23,180 bases of DNA from a virus. The DNA is taken from the IMG/VR virus record IMGVR_UViG_3300006802_009007, positions 1 through 23,180 of that record; one strand, 5' to 3'. The translations under genes were made by a program, and so were the position numbers. A model generated the notes under the pieces. It did no database searches. It was given only the letters and a program-made list of their open reading frames with translations, and was not told the origin of the DNA. Shown one piece after another: positions 1-7,596 of the stretch; the stretch's first letter is position 1; each line of letters opens with the position of its first letter.

Positions 1-846
1 AAATGTTCAACATGTACACAAGATATCGATCCGACCCTAAAAAGAGAACGCATTGATGATCTAGAAGATAAAAAAGATGAATATAAGGAAGGACTATCGA
101 AAATATCCGAAGAAATTAATACTTGTCTTTCCTCAATTAATGAATTAGACAAAAAACTGGCTCAAATACAGATATTAGGCAATGACATAACTTCGCGAAA
201 GACGAAAAGAAACCATCTAATATCTCTCAATAATGAATTACAAACCTCTATAGATAATTTGAGTAACTCCGATAAGCTTTTAATCGAGAACAAAAACGAA
301 CTACAAAAGATTATGATCGAACTAGATGATAATCATATTCAGAGAGAAAGAATATTAGATGAAAGAAAATATCTAGAGACGGCATTGAGTTTGCTAAAAG
401 ACGGTGGTATAAAAACTAAAATTATTAAACAATATTTACCCATTATAAACAAGCAAATTAACAAATATCTATCGATGATGAATTTCTTTGTGACCTTTGA
501 AATTGACGAGAATTTTGAAGAAACTATAAAATCTAGATACAGAGATATTTTTTCATATGAAAATTTTTCCGAGGGTGAAAAAATGAGAATAGATTTAGCT
601 CTACTTTTCACTTGGAGAATGATTGCCAAAATGAAAAATTCAGTCAATACTAACCTATTAATTCTTGATGAAGTTTTTGATAGTTCCTTAGATATAAATG
701 GAACAGATGAATTCCTCAAGATTATGAGAAGCTTTACTAACGACGCAAATTTCTTTGTTATCAGCCATCGACAAGATCAACTTATTGATAAATTCGATGC
801 CATATATCGGTTCGTAAAACAGAAAAATTTTAGCAGGATAATGTAA
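1..846 (+). CDS. 46: Recombination-related endonuclease/ATPase subunit gp46 (SbcC/Rad50 family), C-terminal part
   Basis: The reading frame is open from base 1, so the N-terminal Walker A part lies off the left edge; the TTG at 259 is internal, not a start. The visible 281 residues begin with a zinc-hook motif C-S-T-C (visible residues 2-5), then a charged coiled-coil arm, then the C-terminal ABC half: signature FSEGEK (about 189-194), Walker B LLILDE (about 219-224), D-loop SSLD and a switch histidine in VISHRQ. Family knowledge: with gp47 (Mre11-like nuclease) this ATPase resects DNA ends for recombination-dependent phage replication and helps degrade host DNA. It ends ATGTAATGA, so its stop codon overlaps the next start, implying translational coupling to the DUF4338 protein. 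The hook plus signature and Walker B spacing make the call secure; only the 5' part is missing. Confidence 0.93.
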   Translation, partial: KCSTCTQDIDPTLKRERIDDLEDKKDEYKEGLSKISEEINTCLSSINELDKKLAQIQILGNDITSRKTKRNHLISLNNELQTSIDNLSNSDKLLIENKNELQKIMIELDDNHIQRERILDERKYLETALSLLKDGGIKTKIIKQYLPIINKQINKYLSMMNFFVTFEIDENFEETIKSRYRDIFSYENFSEGEKMRIDLALLFTWRMIAKMKNSVNTNLLILDEVFDSSLDINGTDEFLKIMRSFTNDANFFVISHRQDQLIDKFDAIYRFVKQKNFSRIM

Positions 847-2168
847 TGACAGACAAGCACCTTGAAGATCAATGGGATTCATGGATTGCAAATAATCCTG
901 TTTCTGATATGGAAGATATTAGTGAAGATTTGGTTCGCGATTTACTGATAAAGGACCTAACTTTCGCATCGAAAATGACCGTTGAAGAGTATACATTATA
1001 TCAGAAATGGTGTGAGACTCACCATAAGTATCCTACAAAAGAAATATCAACTCTCTTCGGAAAAGAAACTGTGCTTTGTGATAATGAGCAAGGTACACTT
1101 ATCAATAATATAAAATCTAATGTTTGGTTTCCAGAAGATTTAGATGATTATTTGAAGCTAGAACCTGTATTGGAATATACAGACGATTCTGGTACAATAA
1201 TGAAAGATAGTTTATATGATAGTATTCAAATTGAAAAGAAGAGAAACAAAAATCTTCCTGTAGTTTGGAATACAATTCGTGACTTTACTTCTACGATGAA
1301 GAATAATAGTAATATCGGCAGAAATCTCAATTATCTCGTAAAAGATAATGTTACAGGAAAATATCTAGGCCTAATCTGTATTTCATCAGATTTTTTGGAT
1401 CTTACGCCTAGAGACCAATTTATTGGTTGGGAAAGAACGAAAAAGACTCAAGGTCATATGATTAACTATACGGCTATTGGTTCGACTATAGTTCCTTTAC
1501 AGCCTCTAGGTTATAATTATGTTGGTGGTAAACTTCTTGCTCTACTCTGTCTTTCAGATGAAGTTCAATCCAGATGGAAAAGTCAATATGGTGATACATT
1601 AGTAGGTGTTACCACAACTTCTTTATATGGCAAAAATAAGATGGGTGGACTTTCGCAATATGACGGATTGAAACATTGGAAAAAGATGGGTTTTTCTTCA
1701 GGTTCTGTTTCTTATGAATGCACCAAGCCGACTATTTCACTATTGTTGAAATGGCTGGCTAAGAACCATACCAGAAAATATTTTGAATGGTACCAGGCAA
1801 AGAAGCCTAGCGGTCAACCTTATAAGAGAGACCATAGAAATCGATCATATACTTTTGCATATTCGAAGTTAGGAATACCAAAAGATATTATAAAGTCTGA
1901 ACATTATAGAGGAATATATTTTTCACCTTTATATGATAATACTTGCGAATTTCTTAAAGGTGATATTACAGAAAAAGATTTGAAGAAATCTTTCGACACT
2001 TCATATCAATATTTGACCAATCTTTGGAAAGAGAAATATGCATCTAAAAGAATTAGAAGTCTGAAAGAGCAGAACAGGGTTTCTGGTGAAACACTTTTTT
2101 ATGACGATTTGATTTATATGGATTGGCAAGAAACCAAGGATAAGTATATATCACAGGTTGGGCGTTAG
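846..2168 (+). CDS. DUF4338 / Druantia DruA-family protein
   Basis: This 440-residue soluble protein has no signal peptide or membrane segment. The recognisable part runs from about residue 160 to 290: N-Y-L-V followed by a K-Y-L-G-L strand, a P-R-D-Q-F-I-G-W block (188-195), then a segment around N207 to K229 and a region ending G-L-K-H-W-K-K-M-G-F (274-283). This order matches my memory of the DUF4338 family, whose best-known member is DruA of the Druantia anti-phage system. The molecular activity of the family is unclear to me. The N-terminal 150 residues are acidic and unrecognised, and the C-terminal 100 are basic and aromatic. The ATG overlaps the gp46 stop (taATGa), so it is probably coupled to gp46 expression. 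A short hairpin with six Ts follows the gene. It could act on DNA alongside recombination, or counter or mimic a host system; both are inference. Confidence 0.68.
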   Translation: MTDKHLEDQWDSWIANNPVSDMEDISEDLVRDLLIKDLTFASKMTVEEYTLYQKWCETHHKYPTKEISTLFGKETVLCDNEQGTLINNIKSNVWFPEDLDDYLKLEPVLEYTDDSGTIMKDSLYDSIQIEKKRNKNLPVVWNTIRDFTSTMKNNSNIGRNLNYLVKDNVTGKYLGLICISSDFLDLTPRDQFIGWERTKKTQGHMINYTAIGSTIVPLQPLGYNYVGGKLLALLCLSDEVQSRWKSQYGDTLVGVTTTSLYGKNKMGGLSQYDGLKHWKKMGFSSGSVSYECTKPTISLLLKWLAKNHTRKYFEWYQAKKPSGQPYKRDHRNRSYTFAYSKLGIPKDIIKSEHYRGIYFSPLYDNTCEFLKGDITEKDLKKSFDTSYQYLTNLWKEKYASKRIRSLKEQNRVSGETLFYDDLIYMDWQETKDKYISQVGR

Positions 2169-2206
2169 GTTTATACAACCTGTAGTGTAATAAGTTATGT
2201 GTTTCC

Positions 2207-2222
2207 TGCATACCAGCTATGC
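2207..2222 (+). repeat. 16-bp dyad repeat, copy 1 (TGCATACCAGCTATGC)
   Basis: A dyad of TGCATA and TATGC around CCAGC, identical over 16 bases to the copy at 4469-4484, including the unpaired centre. It lies 34 bases upstream of the TATAAT at 2257-2262. An identical centre suggests sequence-specific recognition rather than a generic hairpin. It may be an operator or activator site shared by the CobT-like and CobS-like genes. Confidence 0.55.
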
Positions 2223-2229
2223 GTTTTTT
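2207..2229 (+). terminator. Short hairpin plus T6, putative terminator overlapping the repeated dyad
   Basis: TGCATA (2207-2212) pairs with TATGCG (2218-2223, one wobble) around loop CCAGC, followed by six Ts (2224-2229). The six-pair stem is weak, but position after the DUF4338 gene and the T run fit an intrinsic terminator. The same 16 bases recur upstream of the AAA+ gene without a T run, so the element may instead, or also, be a protein-binding site. Confidence 0.4.
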
Positions 2230-2256
2230 AGTCTACTATTCTCGACCAATTGAGAG

Positions 2257-2262
2257 TATAAT
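2257..2262 (+). promoter_or_regulatory. Putative -10 element (TATAAT) for the CobT-like gene
   Basis: A perfect TATAAT lies 25 bases before the ATG at 2288, in a non-coding gap, giving a leader of about 19-20 bases. No convincing -35 hexamer is present 16-18 bases upstream, so activation by a factor at the upstream dyad is possible. Confidence 0.5.
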
Positions 2263-2287
2263 TGCAAAAGAATAGAGAGACAGGTAA

Positions 2288-4468
2288 ATGGAAAACATCA
2301 GCACTCAAACGAAATCTCAACTGGCCAAGCTTTTGGCCACCGAGAATATTACCGTTCAGCATAATCCTTCAGCCAAGACGGCTAGCTTCGACCTAAAGAA
2401 CAGGATTTTGACTCTTCCCGTTCTACAGTTTATGTCTGGTCATATCTATGACATGCTCGTTATTCACGAAGTTGGCCATGCTCTAGATACACCGCTTGAT
2501 GCTTGGATTGATAGCATCGAACAAATTTCTAAAAAGGTTTCGCCGAAAAATCCAGGTAGGGTAAAGGCTGCGGTCAAAGATTTCCTTAACGTCGCAGAAG
2601 ACGTTCGAATCGATAAAAGGCAAAAGCGTAGGTACCCCGGTAGTCGAACTGACTATATCAAGGGATATCGCCAGCTTATTGAGAATAATTTTTTTGGAAC
2701 GGCCGGCCGCGATATTAATTCCTTCTCCTTTATTGATAAAGCGAACCTTTATTATAAGGGCGGAATAGCTCTTGGAATCAAGTTCTCTTCCGAAGAGAGG
2801 GACTTCCTGAATCAATTGGGAGAGACCGAGACTTTTGACGAAGTTGTTAAATTGACCGAAGAGATTTTCCTCTGGTCTAAGGACAAGCTGGTAAAGTCTA
2901 AGGAAGAAGAGCAAAAGCTTAATCAAGAAGACGAATCGGAAGATTCTGAATCAGATGATTACGAATCATACTCAGACAGTTTTGATGAATCTGAAGATGA
3001 TGAAGACGAAGAATCGTCTGATGGTTCTGATTCGGAATATTCAGATTCGGACGATGATTTTGATGGATCCGAGAGCGGAGAAGCTTCCGATGATGATGAA
3101 GATTTGGAAGAATCTCCGTCCTCTTCTGATGAAAAGTCAAAATCAGATGACGGTGGCGAGGATGATGTTCCCGAGGCCATAACTGAAAAGATTTGGAACG
3201 AAAAGTCTAAGGAACTTTTCGTTGACGATGATTCTGAATATGTATATGTTAAGTTGCCCAAGCCCAACTTGGAAAAAATTGTCGATGATTATAAGAAGGT
3301 TCTGGACGAACAGAATTTTATTTATAACACTCATTGGGTAAAAGATCCTACAGCAAACACAATTATTCAAGAGTTTGAACAGTTTAAGAAGGCTGAAAAT
3401 TCAACCATTTCGTATATGGTCAAAGAATTTGAAATGAAAAAGGCGGCTGATGCTTATTCTCGCACCTCGACGGCGAGAACCGGTATCATCGATATGAACA
3501 AGCTTCATTCATATAAGTTCAGCGATGATATATTCCTTAAGATGACCAAGGTTGCTGATGGTAAGAACCATGGCTTTGTAATTTTTATCGACTGGTCGTC
3601 ATCAATGCTAAACACGCTTAACGGAACAATTAAGCAGCTATACAGCATTGTGATGTTTTGTCGCCGAGCACAAATTCCTTTCGAAGTCTATTCATTCAAG
3701 ACTGCTACAGGATCAGATTTTCGCGAACAATTCTCTACCAATGACAATGAACTATTTTTTAATCGAGGGTTCAGGCTTCGGAATATTCTTTCATCAAAGA
3801 TGTCAATTGTCCAGACGAATGAATCGCTTCGAAATCTTTGGTTGATGTCCAGGCATTGTTCTTTCAAATCTGATCAATTGTCTTCGACACCTCTCAATCA
3901 AGCAATCGTTGCTGGAATTGATATCGTCAATAATTATCAAAAAAAGAATAAGTTTCAGGTTATCAATACGATATTTCTTACCGACGGTGAATCTGATCCT
4001 TGCAATATCGTTAATATATCCAGCTATAGTTTTGGCAAGAAGCGCAAATACATAATCCAAGATTCTGTTATGAAGAAGGATTATAATTTGGCTCATTTTC
4101 ATTCCAAGTGTTTGACCAACACCCTTCTTCAAATCTTCAAGGCGCGTACCAATAGCAATCTGATCGGTTTCTATCTGACCGATTCTAGTATTAAAAGTAT
4201 CATTCAACAAATTCCTTCTCTATCCTCGACAGAGGCTGTTAAGCTAAAAACTTCGTGGAAAGATAATAATTTCTTGGTTATGCCTTCTCCAGCATACGAT
4301 AGTTATTATTATATCAATGCCAAGATGTTGAATTTTAAAAATGAAGAACTATCGGTCAATTCAAAAATGACCAAGCGTCAGGTAGAAAAGGCCTTTATTT
4401 CTTTCAGCGACAAAAAGAAGATCAACCGCGTTTTGCTGAATCGATTCATTAATGAGATATGCGATTAA
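2288..4468 (+). CDS. CobT-like VWA-domain protein with HExxH metallopeptidase-like site
   Basis: A 726-residue protein in three parts. The N-terminal domain has H-E-V-G-H at 60-64 and an N-V-A-E-D motif at 101-105, a possible third metal ligand as in gluzincin peptidases. Residues about 213-295 are an extremely Asp/Glu/Ser-rich linker. The C-terminal domain (about 415 to 640) is von Willebrand factor A: D-W-S-S-S (435-439) gives the MIDAS DxSxS, T534 in S-T-P-L-N is the likely MIDAS threonine, and T-D-G-E-S-D (565-570) supplies the MIDAS aspartate. An acidic linker before a VWA domain, next to a MoxR/CobS-type ATPase, resembles CobT of aerobic cobaltochelatase. No CobN is present, so a cobalamin role is unlikely; a chaperone-like or protease-like machine with the next gene is more plausible. 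The start at 2288 has a weak AGG ribosome site. Composition is less AT-rich than the flanking genes by eye. Confidence 0.8.
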   Translation: MENISTQTKSQLAKLLATENITVQHNPSAKTASFDLKNRILTLPVLQFMSGHIYDMLVIHEVGHALDTPLDAWIDSIEQISKKVSPKNPGRVKAAVKDFLNVAEDVRIDKRQKRRYPGSRTDYIKGYRQLIENNFFGTAGRDINSFSFIDKANLYYKGGIALGIKFSSEERDFLNQLGETETFDEVVKLTEEIFLWSKDKLVKSKEEEQKLNQEDESEDSESDDYESYSDSFDESEDDEDEESSDGSDSEYSDSDDDFDGSESGEASDDDEDLEESPSSSDEKSKSDDGGEDDVPEAITEKIWNEKSKELFVDDDSEYVYVKLPKPNLEKIVDDYKKVLDEQNFIYNTHWVKDPTANTIIQEFEQFKKAENSTISYMVKEFEMKKAADAYSRTSTARTGIIDMNKLHSYKFSDDIFLKMTKVADGKNHGFVIFIDWSSSMLNTLNGTIKQLYSIVMFCRRAQIPFEVYSFKTATGSDFREQFSTNDNELFFNRGFRLRNILSSKMSIVQTNESLRNLWLMSRHCSFKSDQLSSTPLNQAIVAGIDIVNNYQKKNKFQVINTIFLTDGESDPCNIVNISSYSFGKKRKYIIQDSVMKKDYNLAHFHSKCLTNTLLQIFKARTNSNLIGFYLTDSSIKSIIQQIPSLSSTEAVKLKTSWKDNNFLVMPSPAYDSYYYINAKMLNFKNEELSVNSKMTKRQVEKAFISFSDKKKINRVLLNRFINEICD

Positions 4469-4485
4469 TGCATACCAGCTATGCA
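4469..4485 (+). repeat. 17-bp dyad repeat, copy 2 (TGCATACCAGCTATGCA)
   Basis: A six-pair inverted repeat TGCATA/TATGCA around CCAGC, beginning at the base after the CobT-like stop codon. Its first 16 bases match the copy at 2207-2222. There is no T run here, so termination is unlikely. It ends 31 bases before the TATAAT of the next gene, similar to the first copy's 34. Confidence 0.55.
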
Positions 4486-4494
4486 GAATTGTGC

Positions 4495-4522
4495 TTGCAT
4501 ATCTTTCCATTCCATGTATAAT
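4495..4522 (+). promoter_or_regulatory. Sigma70-like promoter for the CobS/MoxR-like gene
   Basis: TTGCAT (4495-4500), a 16-base spacer and TATAAT (4517-4522), in the gap between two genes. The predicted transcription start is near 4529, leaving a leader of about 22 bases with GAGGA at 4538-4542 before the ATG at 4551. Confidence 0.65.
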
Positions 4523-4550
4523 TACATAGTCAAAACAGAGGAAAATCTAA

Positions 4551-5747
4551 ATGCCTAAGCTTGTAGATCGTGGTGCTTTTATCGCGGAAGTTGTAAAGAA
4601 TTATGGAAATATCGATGTTATTTCACGAAGTCAGGTGCTTGAGGTTTGTGAAAAGCTAGGCCTTACCAATGCGGCCTGGCTTACCAACGATCTTTCCCGT
4701 CGCGCTGGTCGAGGACTTTATTCGCTCAATAGTCCTTCAATTAAGCCGGCTAAGCGTGAGAAGGTTCGCGCAAGTGTTCCTACTCCTTCTGTTCCTGTTC
4801 CTCAGTCGGCAATACCAGTTGCTAATAGCATCGAAGCTTCAGCCGATCTTCGGCTAGTTGATAATACTATTTCGTTGATTCCCGACAAAACAGTTGGTTA
4901 TGTTCCTTTCGGTCATTATAATGACGTTCGGTCGATTATTAATTCTCGAAAGTTTTATCCTACGTTTATCACGGGTCTGTCCGGCAACGGTAAGACACTG
5001 ATGGTTGAACAGATTTGTGCCGCGGATAATCGTGAATGTGTCCGAGTTAATATTACGGTAGAGACTGATGAAGATGATCTAATTGGCGGGTTTCGTCTGA
5101 TGGATGGACGAACCGTATGGCAGAACGGCCCTGTTATTATCGCGATGGAACGCGGTGCTACTTTGCTGCTGGATGAGATCGATCTGGCTTCTAACAAGAT
5201 TATGTGCTTGCAGCCCGTCCTTGAAGGTAAGCCCATCTTTATCAAGAAGATTAACAAGATCATTTATCCTGCTCCCGGCTTCAATATCTTTGCGACGGCT
5301 AACACAAAGGGTAAGGGTAACGATGATGGTCGATTCATCGGCACTAATATTCTAAACGAAGCTTTTCTGGAGCGATTCCCGATTACCTTTGAACAAGAAT
5401 ATCCTGCCGAGAAGACTGAAATTAAGATTATCAATAACATCTTCCAGAAGGGTGGTGTTAATAATCCTGAGTTTGCAGAGAAGCTTGTTCTTTGGGCCAA
5501 TGTGATTCGAAAGAGCTTTTATGAAGGTGCTGCATCAGAAATTATTTCGACTCGTCGCCTTGTGCATATTGCCGAAGCCTATTTGATTTTTGGTCGCAAT
5601 GAGACCAAGGCAATCGAGTTGTGTCTCAATCGCTTTGATTTTGAAACCAAGACTTCCTTCATGGAACTCTATAACAAGCTTAACTATACGCCCGACACCA
5701 CAGAAATTGCTGCGGCAGTCGAAAATGTGGTTGCAAATCCTATTTAA
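4551..5747 (+). CDS. CobS/MoxR-like AAA+ ATPase with N-terminal winged-helix-like domain
   Basis: A 398-residue protein. Residues about 5-60 look like a small winged-helix or HTH-type domain, followed by a Pro/Ala/Val-rich linker (65-92). The AAA+ domain follows: Walker A GLSGNGKT (142-149), Walker B LLLDEID (205-211), sensor-1-like ATAN (248-251) and a candidate arginine finger in LERF (273-276). The I-G-G-F (178-181) and G-P-V segments are typical of the MoxR/CobS clade. MoxR-clade ATPases normally work with a VWA partner, and the HExxH-VWA gene sits immediately upstream with a matching dyad and promoter arrangement. The likely job is ATP-driven remodelling or assembly of a target; the target is unknown. 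It is probably not a real cobaltochelatase subunit, because no CobN or cobalamin gene is present. The start at 4551 is supported by GAGGA eight bases upstream. Confidence 0.82.
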   Translation: MPKLVDRGAFIAEVVKNYGNIDVISRSQVLEVCEKLGLTNAAWLTNDLSRRAGRGLYSLNSPSIKPAKREKVRASVPTPSVPVPQSAIPVANSIEASADLRLVDNTISLIPDKTVGYVPFGHYNDVRSIINSRKFYPTFITGLSGNGKTLMVEQICAADNRECVRVNITVETDEDDLIGGFRLMDGRTVWQNGPVIIAMERGATLLLDEIDLASNKIMCLQPVLEGKPIFIKKINKIIYPAPGFNIFATANTKGKGNDDGRFIGTNILNEAFLERFPITFEQEYPAEKTEIKIINNIFQKGGVNNPEFAEKLVLWANVIRKSFYEGAASEIISTRRLVHIAEAYLIFGRNETKAIELCLNRFDFETKTSFMELYNKLNYTPDTTEIAAAVENVVANPI

Positions 5748-5759
5748 AGGGTGTATAAT
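5731..5759 (+). promoter_or_regulatory. Sigma70-like promoter for the winged-helix gene
   Basis: TTGCAA (5731-5736), a 17-base spacer and TATAAT (5754-5759), overlapping the end of the ATPase gene. The predicted start is near 5766, which coincides with the first base pairs of the stem-loop at 5765. Confidence 0.7.
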
Positions 5760-5764
5760 AGTTT

Positions 5765-5815
5765 CATTATGGGAGACGATCATCATCCCATAATGGAATA
5801 TTCCAAAAGATGATC
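5765..5815 (+). promoter_or_regulatory. Putative H-type pseudoknot in the mRNA leader of the winged-helix gene
   Basis: Stem 1 is ten perfect pairs: 5765-5774 with 5786-5795. Its loop holds GATCATC (5778-5784), perfectly complementary to GATGATC (5809-5815) downstream. Connecting segments of 3, 1 and 13 bases suit an H-type pseudoknot. The GGAG at 5822-5825 lies seven bases past stem 2, so folding could affect ribosome access or RNA stability. T4 gene 32 mRNA has a pseudoknot upstream of its start that is used for autoregulation. No experimental support is visible here. Confidence 0.6.
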
Positions 5816-5833
5816 ATTTATGGAGAAAAATAT

Positions 5834-6043
5834 ATGAGTCAGATGAATCGAGTGCTAAATGTTCTAGAGCGTAATGTTGCATCACCTGGTGTTACTGTTT
5901 CTCGACTAGCCAAGGATGCCCGTCTACCCAAGGCTTCCGTTTCAAAGCGAATCTCGGAACTTCGCTCCGAGGGTTTCCGAATCTTTACCAATTATCGTAA
6001 GATCGGTAATCAAAAGAAGACATATTATCGCCTAGCTCGGTAA
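5834..6043 (+). CDS. Small winged-helix DNA-binding protein
   Basis: A 69-residue basic protein. The segment from T-V-S-R-L-A-K through A-S-V-S-K-R-I-S-E-L-R reads as helix-turn-helix, followed by a short wing with F-R-I-F-T-N-Y-R-K and a terminal T-Y-Y-R-L strand. This is the plan of MarR- or ROK-type N-terminal winged helices, here as a stand-alone domain. The start at 5834 is preferred over the in-frame ATG at 5810 because GGAG (5822-5825) is correctly spaced for 5834, and because 5810 lies within the proposed pseudoknot. A strong terminator follows. It may regulate the preceding CobT/CobS-like genes or its own mRNA; that is inference from position only. Confidence 0.75.
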   Translation: MSQMNRVLNVLERNVASPGVTVSRLAKDARLPKASVSKRISELRSEGFRIFTNYRKIGNQKKTYYRLAR

Positions 6044-6069
6044 TTTTTTCTTCTTTTTCTAAAAGTTAG

Positions 6070-6105
6070 AAGGTGGGACACATATATAATTGTGTCCCAC
6101 CTTTT
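6070..6105 (+). terminator. Strong intrinsic terminator
   Basis: Thirteen perfect pairs: 6070-6082 (AAGGTGGGACACA) with 6091-6103, loop TATATAAT, with Ts at 6102-6105. It closes the CobT/CobS/winged-helix module and separates it from the next gene, whose ATG is at 6124. Confidence 0.85.
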
Positions 6106-6123
6106 GAATATGGAGTGATAATA

Positions 6124-6921
6124 ATGGAACTTTCAATTAAAGTAGAAGAGCTAAGGAAGAACAAGATATTTATTGCTACTCCCATGTATGGTGGGCAAGC
6201 GAACGGTTTATATGTTAAGTCAATTCTAGATTTACAAGGTCTAATGAACCATTATGGAATTGAAAGCCGTTTTTCTTTCTTATTCAATGAATCTCTGATA
6301 ACAAGAGCTAGAAATTATCTGGTCGATGAATTCCTTAGAGTAGAAAATTTTACTCACCTTCTTTTTATAGATTCTGATATTGGATTTGATCCTAATGATG
6401 TACTGGCACTTATTGCCCTAGATAAGGATATCATAGGCGCGCCATATCCAAAGAAGTCTATTAATTGGAGGAATGTCGTAAGGACGGTTAAGAATAATAC
6501 CGAGATTGATCCTTCTGAACTTGAAAGCGTCATTGGTGATTATGTTTTTAATGCTGTACCAGGAACAACACAATTCAAGGTGACCGAACCTCTTGAAGTC
6601 ATGGAAATTGGTACTGGTTATATGCTAATAAAGAGACAGGTGTTTGCAAAATTCAAGGAAGAATATCCACACCTTAGATATAGACCTGATCATCAGGGAC
6701 AGGCAAACTTTGATGGTTCACGATATATTCATGCCTATTTTGATACTGTGATTGATCCTGATAGTGATCGTTATCTTTCTGAGGATTATATGTTTTGCCA
6801 ATATTGGAGAGCGATTGGTGGTTCTGTTTGGCTTTGCCCATGGATGAAGACACAACATGTTGGTACATATAGCTTTAGTGGTAATATGGAAAAGATTACC
6901 GCTTTATCAGGCAATCTATAA
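6124..6921 (+). CDS. Putative glycosyltransferase, GT-A fold
   Basis: A 265-residue protein from the ATG at 6124. A GTG at 6073 is in frame but lies inside the terminator hairpin and lacks a ribosome site, while GGAG at 6112-6115 serves 6124. Features are an N-terminal I-F-I-A-T-P-M-Y strand, S-L-I-T-R-A-R-N, and a D-S-D motif in L-L-F-I-D-S-D-I-G (a DXD-type metal and nucleotide-sugar site), then A-P-Y-P and a later W-L-C-P strand. Similar proteins are common in T4-like phages, where I recall them annotated only as glycosyltransferase. The acceptor is unknown; phage DNA, a virion protein or host envelope are all possible. It stands apart from the large glycan operon and directly precedes the dNMP kinase. 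Confidence 0.7.
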   Translation: MELSIKVEELRKNKIFIATPMYGGQANGLYVKSILDLQGLMNHYGIESRFSFLFNESLITRARNYLVDEFLRVENFTHLLFIDSDIGFDPNDVLALIALDKDIIGAPYPKKSINWRNVVRTVKNNTEIDPSELESVIGDYVFNAVPGTTQFKVTEPLEVMEIGTGYMLIKRQVFAKFKEEYPHLRYRPDHQGQANFDGSRYIHAYFDTVIDPDSDRYLSEDYMFCQYWRAIGGSVWLCPWMKTQHVGTYSFSGNMEKITALSGNL

Positions 6922-6945
6922 TAATTCTGATAAGGAAAATATATT

Positions 6946-7584
6946 ATGCTGATTGGCTTAGTTGGATTTGCCGGATCAGGCAAAGGTACCGTCGCAGACT
7001 TTCTAATAACAGAAAAGAATTATACCAAGCTATCTTTTGCTGATCCGGTCAAAGATTGTATTTCCATAATCTTTGGTTGGGATAGAGACTTATTGGAAGG
7101 TGATACAGACGAAAGTAGAGAATTCAGGGAGAAGGTCGATACTTGGTGGTCTAATAAGTTGGAGAAAGAAATTACACCAAGAAAAATGCTACAAATAATG
7201 GGAACTGAAGCTGGAAGAAATTCTATACATAAAAATATTTGGATACATGTACTAGAAAAAAATCTAGAGAAATATGATAATGTTGTTATTTCTGATGTAA
7301 GATTTACTAATGAAATGTTCTTCATTAGAGAAATGTGCGGCTTTAATGTAAGGGTTAAACGAGGTAAAGAACCTGAATGGTTTGATATCGCAAGAGAAGC
7401 TAATCAGAAAAATACTCCTGAAAATATGAAAAATTTTAATGTGCATTATTCCGAATGGGCATGGATTGGTCACCCATATGATTACGAGCTTAGTAATGAT
7501 GCATCTTTAGAAACGTTGCAGGTCAACATAGAAAATATGTTGAAAGTCCTTAAAGAACCTGCTAATATAGTACCATCTTTATAG
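6946..7584 (+). CDS. 1: Deoxynucleoside monophosphate kinase, T4 gp1-like
   Basis: A 212-residue protein opening with a P-loop G-F-A-G-S-G-K-G (7-14), followed by F-A-D-P-V-K-D, the conserved substrate-side motif of T4 gp1. Later are I-M-G-T-E-A-G-R and V-I-S-D-V-R-F-T-N-E, also typical of this family. T4 gp1 phosphorylates dTMP, dGMP and hydroxymethyl-dCMP to the diphosphates for phage DNA synthesis. The protein is near the family's usual size, somewhat shorter than T4 gp1. It sits directly before the sliding clamp gene, so nucleotide supply and replisome genes are adjacent. AAGGA about ten bases upstream supports the start. Confidence 0.88.
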   Translation: MLIGLVGFAGSGKGTVADFLITEKNYTKLSFADPVKDCISIIFGWDRDLLEGDTDESREFREKVDTWWSNKLEKEITPRKMLQIMGTEAGRNSIHKNIWIHVLEKNLEKYDNVVISDVRFTNEMFFIREMCGFNVRVKRGKEPEWFDIAREANQKNTPENMKNFNVHYSEWAWIGHPYDYELSNDASLETLQVNIENMLKVLKEPANIVPSL

Positions 7585-7596
7585 AAAGGATTAATC

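Noticed and set aside
2949-3178. Acidic GAT/GAA-rich stretch as a DNA tandem repeat
   Set aside because: Codon-level low complexity from an Asp/Glu/Ser linker; no constant repeat unit.
2919-3267. Open frames on both strands in the acidic linker region (for example a Ser-rich minus-strand frame at 2959-3267)
   Set aside because: Low-complexity GAT/GAA/TCT codons of the CobT-like linker keep other frames open by composition; no ribosome site or domain.
3803-4210. 135-codon minus-strand frame opposite the VWA domain
   Set aside because: Antisense to a clearly conserved coding region, with no domain signal; all recognised genes here are on the + strand.
5810-5833. ATG at 5810 as the start of the winged-helix gene
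   Set aside because: No ribosome site upstream; GGAG at 5822-5825 fits ATG 5834.
6073-6123. In-frame GTG at 6073 as a longer start for the glycosyltransferase
   Set aside because: It lies within the terminator hairpin and has no ribosome site; ATG 6124 has GGAG at the right distance.
6917-6922. TATAAT at the end of the glycosyltransferase gene as a promoter for gene 1
   Set aside because: It overlaps the end of the coding sequence and stop codon, and no -35 is visible at 16-18 bases.
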